Positions 16,598-25,382 of a DNA stretch of 64,000 nucleotides are shown here, piece by piece. The notes under the pieces were generated by a model that was not told the origin of the DNA, did no database searches, and was given only the letters and a program-made list of their open reading frames with translations. Each line of letters starts with the position of its first letter. Within the stretch, counting starts at the first letter, position 1. The DNA is from Lachnospiraceae bacterium (GTDB lineage: Bacteria; Bacillota; Clostridia; Lachnospirales; Lachnospiraceae), in the NCBI GenBank assembly GCA_017527205.1, contig JAFXQK010000060.1:88234-152233 (forward strand), in the 5' to 3' direction. Both the position numbers and the translations under genes were made by a program.

Positions 16598-17731
16598 ATG
16601 GGAAGCTTTAACGCAGAAAAGATGACGGCATATTTGGATTCCTTGTTAGACTTAGGAATTCCTTCGGTAGATTGTATTGTGTATCAGGATCACAAGCAGA
16701 TCTACCGTCATAAGAACGGCACGGTTAATTTAGAAAAAACACAGGCAGTGGCAGACGATCAAAGATACCTGATGTTTTCCATGACAAAGGTACAGACGAT
16801 GACGGCCATCATGCAGCTTGTAGAGCAGGGAAAGCTTTCCCTGGAGGATGAGGTCGCCAGCTTCCTACCTGTATATAAGAATGTTAAAGTAAAGACGGAG
16901 CAGGGCGTAGAGGACTTAAAATGGCCTCTAAAGATCAGACATTTGGTATCCATGCAGTCAGGACTGGATTATGATTTGGAGCGTCCCGGCATTGTTCGCG
17001 TCCTAAAGGAAAAGGGGCAGAAGGCAACGACGAGGGAGATCGTGGATGCCTTTGCGGAAACGCCCTTACAGTTTCAACCTGGCACCCATTTTTGCTATAG
17101 CCTAAGCCATGACGTGGCAGCGGCGGTTCTTGAGGTTGTTACGGGCATGAGCTTTGGAGAGTATTTGAAAAAGAATCTTTGGGAGCCCCTGGGCATGAAG
17201 AATACTTTCTTTGCAAGACCGGACAATCAGGGCCTTGAGAGACTGGCACAGCAGTATATCGCTACGGAGAAGGGAATTGTTCCGATGGAGCAGACCTGTA
17301 ATTATCAGTTGTCTGAGAGCTATGAGAGCGGCGGCGCGGGGCTTGTGAGCTGCACGGAGGATTATGCCGTTTTAGCAGATACCATCGCCTGCGGCGGCAT
17401 TTCCGCAGGGGGCGTTCGCATCTTGCAGCCGGAATCCGTGGAAAAGATCAAGCAGAATCTCCTCTATGCAGATTCCTTGAAGGACATTGCGAATACAATG
17501 GGAAGAGTTGGCTATGGCTACGGCTGTGGCATGCAGATTCTGATGAATCCTGAAATGATTGGCTCTACGGCACCTGCAGGCGTTTTTGGGTGGGATGGAG
17601 CCGCAGGAAGCTGCATTCAGATGGACACGGCATCGAAGATGAGCTTTGTATTTATCATGCATGTCAGAAATTGTGGCATGGCTTATGGCATCATTCATCC
17701 GACGCTGCGTGACATGGTTTTTACACAGTAA
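16598..17731 (+). CDS. Serine hydrolase of the beta-lactamase (class C)/EstB family
   Basis: 377 residues. The SxxK nucleophile motif is SMTK (in MFSMTKVQTM), the tyrosine motif is YSLSHD, and near the C-terminus lies FGWDGAAGS, all placed as in class C beta-lactamase-like esterases. VPDN-type sequence spacing and lack of a signal peptide favour a cytoplasmic esterase or peptidase over a secreted beta-lactamase. ATG 16598 is preferred: AGGGAGG is 9 nt upstream, whereas an in-frame ATG at 16589 directly abuts it. The next gene begins 9 bp after the stop. Confidence 0.85.
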   Translation: MGSFNAEKMTAYLDSLLDLGIPSVDCIVYQDHKQIYRHKNGTVNLEKTQAVADDQRYLMFSMTKVQTMTAIMQLVEQGKLSLEDEVASFLPVYKNVKVKTEQGVEDLKWPLKIRHLVSMQSGLDYDLERPGIVRVLKEKGQKATTREIVDAFAETPLQFQPGTHFCYSLSHDVAAAVLEVVTGMSFGEYLKKNLWEPLGMKNTFFARPDNQGLERLAQQYIATEKGIVPMEQTCNYQLSESYESGGAGLVSCTEDYAVLADTIACGGISAGGVRILQPESVEKIKQNLLYADSLKDIANTMGRVGYGYGCGMQILMNPEMIGSTAPAGVFGWDGAAGSCIQMDTASKMSFVFIMHVRNCGMAYGIIHPTLRDMVFTQ

Positions 17732-17740
17732 GAGAGTAAC

Positions 17741-19336
17741 ATGATAGAATTAGTACGCTTGATTAATCGAATTCCCTTTGGATTCACTTGGCTCCCCTTT
17801 TGCAAGCATGCAACGAAGATATCCGTGCTTCTCTGGATGGCAGGAAATGTGTTTGCAATGCAGCTTGGAAATGATTTCCTGAACATGGATAACCGAAAGC
17901 TGGATGCACTGCAGGAGATCAGCTACGTGGAGTCATTAGAGTATGTGGAGAATCCCGGCATTGGTTTTTATGTCCCGGTTTACGTGCATTACAAGGAGAC
18001 GGAAAATCAGGTTCCAGAGTATTCTGGAAAGCTGTTGCATTTACGTTTAGACATTTCTGAATTTGGAACAAAGAATGGAAAGGCAGGCGAGGAGCTCTCC
18101 GCGGACATGCTGAGGGCATTTGAGGAACTCTTGGGAAGTCTTGAAAGGGATGGCAGTTGCGCTATTGTGCGCTTTTCTTATGATCCCTGGTTTAGCGGAA
18201 GACAAACCTATGAACCGTCCATGGAAATGGTGCTTTTGCATCAGGAGCAGCTAGGAGAAGTGATGAGCAGGCATTCCGAGACTGTCATTTCCGTGGAATG
18301 CGGACTGTTTGGAAAGTGGGGCGAGATGCATGGCTCCGCGGCATGTTCGCAGGAGAACTTTAATTTGGCGATCGACCAGTGGCTTTCCGTTCTCCCTGAG
18401 TCGATCCCCATCAGTGTCCGCACGCCAAGTCAGTACTGCGGCTGGTGCGGCATTACCGTGGACGAGCTTGCCGGTCAGATCACGGATCCAGGCCAGAAGG
18501 AATATCGCGTTGGCATTTATAATGATGGATACCTCGCATCGGATACGGACCTTGGAACCTACGTTAACAGGGAAAAAGAAGTGGAATGGCTTTCGCATCA
18601 GGCAAGGCATACCGTCTTTGGCGGCGAGGCGGGGGCAACCTATGGAAAGAAGGGCGAGATAGGATTAACGTCCTCCTATGTGGAGAAGGAGGCCTACGTA
18701 ACGCATTTGACTTATTTGAACGGGTTTTGGAATGAGCCTTTGGTCAATGCGCTAAAGAGTGAGGTGTATGAGGGGAGCGATGAAAGGTATTTGGGTGGTT
18801 CTGGCTATGATTATGTCAGAAATCACATGGGCTACCGATTTGTCCTTCGCGGCGTTCGCGTGACAAAAGAGAATTCACAGGGCAAGAAACTGAAATTGGA
18901 AGTAGACGTGGAGAATGTCGGATTTGCCAATCTGGTAAAGCCCAAGGAAGTGACCATCCTTCTTGCGGATATGGATCGTGACCTTTGTTATTCCTTCTCG
19001 GGAGCAGAGCTTTTGAATTTGGAAGATGGCAGCATAAGCGGCGGGGATCCGACCAAGTGGGATTCAAGGGAGACTATGGTGCTTCGCGCATCCATCCCGA
19101 TTACCGAGAAGGTTTCCTTAGGACAATATCGTGTTTACCTGCGCATTGCAAGGCCGGAAGCAGGATCGACCTGGGATCGGCAAGAAGGTGAGAGCGATTA
19201 TTCTGTTCGCTTTGCAAATGAGGGAGATGCGCTTTGGGAGGATAGTTTTGCGGCGAATTTCCTCGGAACCATAATGGTGACGGAGCCGCCGGAAAAATTA
19301 GAGTGGGATTACGGGCTTGGAATTCTTAACAAATAA
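17741..19336 (+). CDS. DUF4874/DUF4832 protein
   Basis: 531 residues. After a weakly hydrophobic N-terminus (residues ~10-45), residues ~60-250 fit DUF4874: NPGIGFYVPVY, LLHLRLDIS and AIVRFSYDPW, a TIM-barrel-like pattern. Residues ~255-530 fit DUF4832: GEAGATYGKKG, THLTYLNGFWNEPLV, YDYVRNHMGYRFVLRGV, then a beta-sandwich-like C-terminus. Such proteins are often cell-surface and associated with glycan genes; no enzyme activity is established to my knowledge. It overlaps the open frame of the next gene and is probably in the same transcript. Confidence 0.78.
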   Translation: MIELVRLINRIPFGFTWLPFCKHATKISVLLWMAGNVFAMQLGNDFLNMDNRKLDALQEISYVESLEYVENPGIGFYVPVYVHYKETENQVPEYSGKLLHLRLDISEFGTKNGKAGEELSADMLRAFEELLGSLERDGSCAIVRFSYDPWFSGRQTYEPSMEMVLLHQEQLGEVMSRHSETVISVECGLFGKWGEMHGSAACSQENFNLAIDQWLSVLPESIPISVRTPSQYCGWCGITVDELAGQITDPGQKEYRVGIYNDGYLASDTDLGTYVNREKEVEWLSHQARHTVFGGEAGATYGKKGEIGLTSSYVEKEAYVTHLTYLNGFWNEPLVNALKSEVYEGSDERYLGGSGYDYVRNHMGYRFVLRGVRVTKENSQGKKLKLEVDVENVGFANLVKPKEVTILLADMDRDLCYSFSGAELLNLEDGSISGGDPTKWDSRETMVLRASIPITEKVSLGQYRVYLRIARPEAGSTWDRQEGESDYSVRFANEGDALWEDSFAANFLGTIMVTEPPEKLEWDYGLGILNK

Positions 19337-19364
19337 ATTACCGAAGGTAAGGAGGGTATCAGCT

Positions 19365-20480
19365 TTGACGGAAAACAGACCTTTTGTTCCTTGGGAACAG
19401 ATGAACAGCTTTATGGTGGATGCATTTGAGGGCTATGGCGTGCCGAGGGAGGATGCAAAAATCTGCGCGGACGTGCTTTTGGAGTCGGATCGCAGAGGCA
19501 TTGAGAGCCATGGCTGTAATCGTTTTAAGCCGATCTATATTGACAGGATCGTAAAGGGAACGCTTCTTCCAAAAACGGAGCTTGAAATCCTGAAGGAGAC
19601 GCCAACGACTGTTGTCATGGACGCGCATGACGGCATGGGTATGGTGGCGAGCTACCACATGATGAAAAAGCTGATTGAAAAGGCAAAAACCTATGGTATG
19701 GCTGGCGGCGCAATTCGCAACAGTACGCACTACGGCATTGCAGGATATTGGACGGACATGGCCTGCAAGGAAGGGCTGATCGGCATTACGGGAACGAACG
19801 CAAGACCTTCAATTGCACCGACGCATGGCGTTGAAAACATGTTGGGAACCAATCCCTTGACCTTCTCACTTCCGACGGATGAGGAATTTCCTTTTTGCCT
19901 GGACTGTGCGACATCCATCGTGCAGCGTGGCAGGATTGAATATTATGCGAGGGAAGGAAAGCCCGTTCCTGCGGGCGTCGTGATTTCCGAGCATGGAGAG
20001 GCACTGACGGACAGTGCACAGATTTTGAAGGATTTAGTTGCTGGTACGGCAGCGCTGGCGCCTCTTGGTGGCATTGGTGAAGAAACGGCGGGCTATAAGG
20101 GCTATGGCTATGCGACGGTCGTTGAGATTCTCTCCGCTGCACTTTCCGGCGGTGAGTTTATGAAGGCGCTGACGGGCGTGGATGAGCAGGGCAAGCCGAG
20201 AATGTATCATCTCGGACATTTCTTCTTTGTCGTGAATCCGGAAGCTTTTATGGGGCTGGAGGAGTTTAAGAGAATTGCGGGTGAGATTTGCCGTGCGCTT
20301 CGTGCCTCCAAGAAGGCACCCGGCGAGAGCAGAATTTATACGGCCGGAGAGAAGGAACACGACGTTTGGCTCTTCCGTAAGGACAAGGGCGTGCCCGTGG
20401 GTGAGGCCGTGCAAAAGGACATTCTGACCGTGAGGGATGCCCTTGGGTTAAACTATCATTTTGCGTTTGAGGATCGTTAA
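19365..20480 (+). CDS. Malate/L-lactate dehydrogenase family (Ldh2) oxidoreductase
   Basis: 371 residues of the Ldh2 family, NAD(P)-dependent oxidoreductases acting on 2-hydroxy acids, ureidoglycolate or similar. Signatures: SDRRGIESHGCNRF, VRNSTHYGIAGYWTDMA-like NSTHYGIAGYW, GTNPLTFSLPT and ETAGYKGYGYATVVEILSAALSGG. The start is TTG at 19365, supported by GGAGGG 8 nt upstream; the frame is open back to 19317. The substrate is not readable. It stands directly before cbiF (2 bp gap) and so is likely in the cobalamin transcript. Confidence 0.88.
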   Translation: MTENRPFVPWEQMNSFMVDAFEGYGVPREDAKICADVLLESDRRGIESHGCNRFKPIYIDRIVKGTLLPKTELEILKETPTTVVMDAHDGMGMVASYHMMKKLIEKAKTYGMAGGAIRNSTHYGIAGYWTDMACKEGLIGITGTNARPSIAPTHGVENMLGTNPLTFSLPTDEEFPFCLDCATSIVQRGRIEYYAREGKPVPAGVVISEHGEALTDSAQILKDLVAGTAALAPLGGIGEETAGYKGYGYATVVEILSAALSGGEFMKALTGVDEQGKPRMYHLGHFFFVVNPEAFMGLEEFKRIAGEICRALRASKKAPGESRIYTAGEKEHDVWLFRKDKGVPVGEAVQKDILTVRDALGLNYHFAFEDR

Positions 20481-20482
20481 AA

Positions 20483-21241
20483 ATGGTTTATTTTGTGGGA
20501 GCGGGAAGCGGCGCGCCAGATTTGATCACGGTGCGCGGAAAGAACTTGCTGGAAAAGGCGGACGTGATCATCTACGCAGGTTCCCTTGTGAATCCGGAGC
20601 TTTTGCAGTATGCGAAGGCAGGATGCGAATTACATAACAGCGCTAAGCTGACGTTGGAGGAGATCATTGCCCTGATGGAAGAAGCGGAAAAGGCAGGGAA
20701 GCTGACGGTGCGTCTGCATACGGGTGAGCCCAGTATTTATGGGGCCGTTCGGGAACAGATGGATGCGCTGGATGCACGCGGGATCGCCTACGAGAGCTGC
20801 CCAGGCGTCAGTGCTTGCTTTGGCGCGGCGGCATCTTTAAATCTGGAATTTACGCTTCCGGAGGTTTCGCAGTCACTCATCATTACGAGAATGGCAGGGA
20901 AGACCTCCGTTCCAGAAAAGGAATCCATTGAGAGCTTTGCGGCACATGGAGCGAGCATGGCAATTTACTTAAGCGCAGGAATGCTGGAGGAGCTTTCCAA
21001 GCGACTGATCGCAGGCGGCTACTCCAAGGATACGCCGGTCGCACTCGTCTATAAGGCAACCTGGCCAGAGGAGCAGAGCTATCTTTGCACCGTGGAAACC
21101 TTACCTGTCGTTGCAGCGGAGCATCAGATCAACAAGATTGCCGTGGTACTTGTCGGGGATGCCATCGCGCAGAGCGGATATGCTAGATCGAGACTGTACG
21201 CGCCGGATTTTTCAACGGAGTTTCGCAAGGCGAAAGAGTAA
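20483..21241 (+). CDS. cbiF: Cobalt-precorrin-4 C11-methyltransferase
   Basis: CbiF adds the C-11 methyl group using S-adenosylmethionine. 252 residues with the tetrapyrrole methylase fold: VYFVGAGSGAPDLITVRG at the N-terminus, YAGSLVNPELL, RLHTGEPSIYGAV and ESCPGVSACFGAAASL. SLVNPE and the GxPSIYGA form are characteristic of CbiF/CobM. It begins 2 bp after the dehydrogenase stop, with no intervening space for its own promoter. Confidence 0.95.
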   Translation: MVYFVGAGSGAPDLITVRGKNLLEKADVIIYAGSLVNPELLQYAKAGCELHNSAKLTLEEIIALMEEAEKAGKLTVRLHTGEPSIYGAVREQMDALDARGIAYESCPGVSACFGAAASLNLEFTLPEVSQSLIITRMAGKTSVPEKESIESFAAHGASMAIYLSAGMLEELSKRLIAGGYSKDTPVALVYKATWPEEQSYLCTVETLPVVAAEHQINKIAVVLVGDAIAQSGYARSRLYAPDFSTEFRKAKE

Positions 21242-21315
21242 ATGTCTCAGGAATAAAAGATCGTTTGAAAAGTGCGTTTTAGGAAAAGCAAAAAGAAAGC
21301 TGAGGGGAGTCAAAG

Positions 21316-22398
21316 GTGATCCTTCGGATAGTTACGTTTACGGCGCAGGGCGAGGCCTTGGCCCATCGAATGATAGAGGAATGGCGGGAGGTTATCCCGC
21401 AGTATCGAAGGAAAGAGATTCCTTTGGAACAATGGACGGGAGAGTGCTTTGCGAAGCACCTCCCCATTCTCTTTGTGGGGGCGTGCGGCATCGCCGTGCG
21501 TGCCATTTCGCCTTTCGTAAAAGATAAGCTGTCAGACAGCGCCGTAGTGGTCATGGACGAGAAAGGGAAGTACGTGATTCCGCTGCTTTCCGGGCATATG
21601 GGCGGAGCCAATGAGCTGGCAATCCAGATTGCAAAGAAGATCTGTGCAACGCCGGTATTAACGACGGCGACGGACGTTGAGGGACTCTTTTCCGTCGACG
21701 TCTTTGCAAAAAACAACGGACTTCGCGTCATGAATCGCGAAGGGATCCGTGAGGTGGCCGGTAAGCTTCTTCGCGGAGAAACCGTTACCATCACCTGGGA
21801 TGATCAGGTGAGGTGCGAGCTGAAAAAAGAAGGGCAAGAAGAACTGAAACAAATAGAACAGGAGCCTGTGGCAGAAACAGTGACTAAGCTGTTACCGAAG
21901 GGGATTCGTTTTGTACCCTTTGAAACCAAGGACGTCGACATACGAATCGGTACGAAAAAAAGCTTAGGGCAGATGGAAGAAAAGACGCAAAAGCTCCTTC
22001 TTTTGGCTAAGGAATATCTTCTTGGCATTGGCTGTAAAAAAGACAAATCCTTTTCGGAATTAGATGGTTTCTTGAAGGAGCATGTTGCATGGAAGCTTGA
22101 GGAGGAAATCCATGCCATTGCCTCCATTGACTTAAAGGCAAGGGAGGAAGGCCTTTGGGAATTGGCACAGTATTATCATCTGCCCTTTATGACATACTCT
22201 GCCGAGGAGCTTGCAAGCGTAGAAGGGGAATTTTCCGAATCAGAGTTTGTCCGCGAAATGACGGGCGTAGCCAATGTTTGTGAACGCGCAGCCATGTATG
22301 CTGCGGGAGAGGGAGGAGAATTGATTCAAAAAAAGGAAGCGAGTAATGGCATGACTGTGGCAGTGTCGCGCAGGGTCCCCGTGATACGCTTTCGGTAA
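21316..22398 (+). CDS. cbiG: Cobalt-precorrin-5A hydrolase
   Basis: CbiG opens the delta-lactone of cobalt-precorrin-5A and releases acetaldehyde, a step specific to the anaerobic route. 360 residues. The N-terminal half has FVGACGIAVRAISPFVKDKLSD, VVVMDEKGKYVIPLLSGHMGGANELA and TTATDVEGLFSVD; the C-terminal CbiG_C domain has GIGCKKDKSF, HAIASIDLKAREEGL and SVARAA-like NVCERAAM. The start is GTG at 21316 with GAGGGGAG upstream. Between the halves is a variable charged stretch, as usual. Confidence 0.95.
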   Translation: MILRIVTFTAQGEALAHRMIEEWREVIPQYRRKEIPLEQWTGECFAKHLPILFVGACGIAVRAISPFVKDKLSDSAVVVMDEKGKYVIPLLSGHMGGANELAIQIAKKICATPVLTTATDVEGLFSVDVFAKNNGLRVMNREGIREVAGKLLRGETVTITWDDQVRCELKKEGQEELKQIEQEPVAETVTKLLPKGIRFVPFETKDVDIRIGTKKSLGQMEEKTQKLLLLAKEYLLGIGCKKDKSFSELDGFLKEHVAWKLEEEIHAIASIDLKAREEGLWELAQYYHLPFMTYSAEELASVEGEFSESEFVREMTGVANVCERAAMYAAGEGGELIQKKEASNGMTVAVSRRVPVIRFR

Positions 22399-22485
22399 GA
22401 AAAATGATTATTATGTGAGGGGCGGTAAATTGATCGACTTTGCGGTTGGCAGGATGATTTGTTTGAAATACTGGATGGAGACGGA

Positions 22486-23238
22486 ATGAAAAAGGTAATT
22501 TACGTGGTTGGCATGGGACCGGGAAATCAGGCAGGAATGACATGCGAAGCGAAAAGCATTTTGGAGGTCTGCGACGTCATTGTTGGGTATACAACCTACG
22601 CGGAATTATTAAAACTATATTTTCCTGAGAAGGAGTATGTCACGACGGCCATGCGACAGGAAATTGAACGCTGCAGGCTGTGCTTTGATCTGGCAGCGCA
22701 GGGAAAGCAGGTTGCGCTGGTATGTAGCGGAGACGCAGGCGTGTATGGCATGGCTGCACCCATGTATGAGTTGTTGGCAGAGTATGAGACAAGGTCTGGT
22801 TATGAAGACATTCAGCTGGAGATTATTTGTGGCGTAACTGCTGCAAACAGTGGCGCAGCCATTTTGGGTGCACCTTTAAATCATGATTATTGCGTGATCA
22901 GTCTAAGTGATCTTTTGACGCCCTGGGAGACAATTGAGAAGCGTCTTCGCGCCGCAGTAGTGGGAGATTTTGCAATGGCCATCTATAACCCTTCCAGCCA
23001 TAAGCGAAAGGATTATTTAAAGAGGGCATGTGAGATTTTGTTGGATGCAGGGGCAAGTCCTGACAGAGCCTGCGGCTATGTCAGAAACATCGGCAGGGAA
23101 GGCACGGAGAAGCAGGTGATGACCCTGCGCGAGCTATCTGGTCAAGAGGTTGACATGTTTACGACAGTGTTTGTTGGTAATTCTCAGTCCTATTTGGAGA
23201 AGGGGTGCCTAATCACCAAACGGGGGTATTCGATATGA
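22486..23238 (+). CDS. cbiH: Cobalt-precorrin-3B C17-methyltransferase
   Basis: CbiH adds the C-17 methyl group and contracts the ring. 250 residues: YVVGMGPGNQAGMTCEA, DVIVGYTTYAELL, ALVCSGDAGVYGMAAPMYE, GVTAANSGAAILGAPLNHD and AIYNPSSHKRKDYL are standard motifs. ATG 22486 has GGAG 5-8 nt upstream; an in-frame TTG at 22459 lacks one. The stop overlaps the start of the next gene by 4 bp. Confidence 0.95.
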   Translation: MKKVIYVVGMGPGNQAGMTCEAKSILEVCDVIVGYTTYAELLKLYFPEKEYVTTAMRQEIERCRLCFDLAAQGKQVALVCSGDAGVYGMAAPMYELLAEYETRSGYEDIQLEIICGVTAANSGAAILGAPLNHDYCVISLSDLLTPWETIEKRLRAAVVGDFAMAIYNPSSHKRKDYLKRACEILLDAGASPDRACGYVRNIGREGTEKQVMTLRELSGQEVDMFTTVFVGNSQSYLEKGCLITKRGYSI

Positions 23239-25370
23239 AATCGGTACTGATTTATGCAGGGACGACGGAGGGGAGAGAGCTTGCGCGAGAGCTCGCTGAA
23301 GCTGGAATTCCTTCGGAGGTCTGCGTTGCAACGGAGTACGGAACGCAGGTGATGCAGGAGGAAAAGGCGTCACATATAATTCGCGTAAGACAGGGACGCC
23401 TCTCCATGGAGGAGATGCGGGTCTTGCTTGCGAAAAATGAGTATTTTGCCATCGTCGACGCGACGCATCCCTATGCAACGGAGGTGACAAAAAACATAAA
23501 GCAGAGCGCAGAGGGAACGGAACTTCCCCTTTTTCGCTTGGCGAGGGATTTACGGGAAGCACCGGAGCTTACGGAGAATTGCAGTTTTTTTCCGTCAGCG
23601 GAGGCATGCGCGGAAGCTCTTTGCAATGTTGATGGTACAATTCTTTTGACCACGGGCAGCAAAGAGTTGGAAAGCTTTTGCAGGAAGGAGGAGCTGCGAA
23701 AGCGATTGGTGGTGCGCGTTTTGCCAGGCAAGGAAAGCATGGAGCTTTGCTGGAAGAATGGTCTGGAGGGAAAACAAATCGTTGCCATGCAGGGACCTTT
23801 TACGAAGGAGATGAACCTTGCAACGATTCATCAGTATGGTATTACGGGCCTTGTCATGAAGGAGAGCGGCAAGGTAGGAGGAGCAGACGAAAAGCTGGAG
23901 GCGGCGAAGGAAGCTGACGTTGCATGCTTTGTGATTCGGCGGCCGGCCGTGGAGGAAGGGAGCGTATATTCCTTCTCGGAAGTATTTGATACCATTATGA
24001 AACTCGCAGAGGAACATGTGCAGGAAGGACAAACGCATGCACAAGAGCATGTGAGACTGTGCGCAGACATGGCGGAAAATGAGAAGGAAAAACTGGAAAA
24101 GGAAGATGCTTTTTTGGATATTGTGCTTGCTGGCATTGGCATGGGAGCAAGTGGTCAGAGAACGGCAGAGCTGGAAAACAGACTTGCGCGGACCGACTAT
24201 TTGTTTGGCGCGGCCCGCATGCTGGAAGGACTTCATGCCAAGAAAGAGAGCTATTCCTATTATTTGACCAAGGATATTTTACCTTGCCTGGAGCAGATTC
24301 AAAAAAGGGAAAGTGGCAGGCAAAACGTGACCATTTTGTTTTCGGGAGACACAGGCTTTTTTAGCGGCGCGGAAAAGATGCTTCAAGCCCTACGGGGTCT
24401 AACAAGCACGTCCGTCCGCATGCTTCCGGGGCTTTCTACCGTATCGGCGCTAAGTGCGAAATTCGGGATTCGCTGGCAGGATGCCATGATTCTGAGTACG
24501 CATGGAACGGCAAAGGAACAGTGGAAGGCAGAGCTACTTTTTGGCATGCGGAGGGGACGGAAGCTCTTTTTTATCACCTCTGGAGCAGAGGACGTGCAGG
24601 ACATTGGTAAGCTTATGCAGGAGCAAGGCTTTGGAGAAACATATGAAATCAAGCTGGGATACCAGTTGTCCTATGAAAATGAAAAGCTCATGGATATTAC
24701 CGCAGCAGAGGCAGAGAAGATGAGCGAAGCAGGACTGTACGCAGGATTTCTGATTCCTGCGCGGGATGGGAAGGATTCGCTTCCTGCCCGGATTACGCCG
24801 GGATTTGGGGATGACACCTTTTTGCGAGGTCAGGTTCCCATGACGAAGGAAGAGGTGCGGGAAATCTCTATCTGTAAGCTGCATCTTACGGAACGTGCCG
24901 TTGTCTATGACGTGGGAAGCGGTACGGGCTCCATCGCGATGGAGGTGGCGGCCCTGTCGCCCTGGATTCAGGTTTATGCGATCGAATGTCAGGATGAGGC
25001 GATTGCCTTAATTCAAGCAAACAAGGAAGCAAGAGGGGCATTTAACGTCAAGGTTGTTCAGGCCGTGGCACCCGAGGGGATGGCGGAGCTTCCGGCGCCA
25101 ACGCATGTTTTTGTCGGTGGAAGCAAAGGGAATTTGCAAGGCATTCTTTCGGCGGTTTATCAGAAGAACCCACGAGCCAGAATTGTCATGAACGCGATTA
25201 GCTTAGAGAGCATTGCGCAGATGCAGGAAATGGTGAAGGAATGGCCTGTGGCGGATTTAGAGATTACGACGGTCTCCGTCAGCAAGGCAAAAAAGGCGGG
25301 TGCCTATCATTTGATGCAGGCAGCAAATCCCGTGACGATTTTTTCATTTATGTTTCAGGAAGAACGGTAG
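23235..25370 (+). CDS. Triple fusion CbiJ-CbiE-CbiT
   Basis: 711 residues covering three steps of corrin synthesis. Residues ~1-250: cobalt-precorrin-6A reductase, CbiJ/CobK type (IYAGTTEGRELARELA, DATHPYATEVTKNI, VAMQGPFTKEMN). Residues ~295-490: CbiE C5-methyltransferase part (VLAGIGMGASGQRTAE, FSGDTGFFSGAEKML, PGLSTVSALSAKFG). Residues ~520-711: CbiT C15-methyltransferase/decarboxylase (VYDVGSGTGSIAMEVA, THVFVGGSKGNL). CbiE-CbiT fusion is known as CobL; the added reductase makes an unusual single chain. A charged linker (~250-292) with a QEGQTHAQEHV imperfect repeat separates CbiJ from CbiE. ATG 23235 overlaps cbiH by 4 bp. Confidence 0.93.
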   Translation: MKSVLIYAGTTEGRELARELAEAGIPSEVCVATEYGTQVMQEEKASHIIRVRQGRLSMEEMRVLLAKNEYFAIVDATHPYATEVTKNIKQSAEGTELPLFRLARDLREAPELTENCSFFPSAEACAEALCNVDGTILLTTGSKELESFCRKEELRKRLVVRVLPGKESMELCWKNGLEGKQIVAMQGPFTKEMNLATIHQYGITGLVMKESGKVGGADEKLEAAKEADVACFVIRRPAVEEGSVYSFSEVFDTIMKLAEEHVQEGQTHAQEHVRLCADMAENEKEKLEKEDAFLDIVLAGIGMGASGQRTAELENRLARTDYLFGAARMLEGLHAKKESYSYYLTKDILPCLEQIQKRESGRQNVTILFSGDTGFFSGAEKMLQALRGLTSTSVRMLPGLSTVSALSAKFGIRWQDAMILSTHGTAKEQWKAELLFGMRRGRKLFFITSGAEDVQDIGKLMQEQGFGETYEIKLGYQLSYENEKLMDITAAEAEKMSEAGLYAGFLIPARDGKDSLPARITPGFGDDTFLRGQVPMTKEEVREISICKLHLTERAVVYDVGSGTGSIAMEVAALSPWIQVYAIECQDEAIALIQANKEARGAFNVKVVQAVAPEGMAELPAPTHVFVGGSKGNLQGILSAVYQKNPRARIVMNAISLESIAQMQEMVKEWPVADLEITTVSVSKAKKAGAYHLMQAANPVTIFSFMFQEER

Positions 25371-25382
25371 GGAGGAAGTAGC

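Noticed and set aside
16598..17731. Antibiotic-resistance beta-lactamase
   Set aside because: No signal peptide and a class C-like esterase pattern; better described as a general serine hydrolase.
23595..24236. Minus-strand open frame of about 210 codons within the cbiJET fusion
   Set aside because: Shadow of the coding strand: rich in His, Cys and Arg, no start context, no family.
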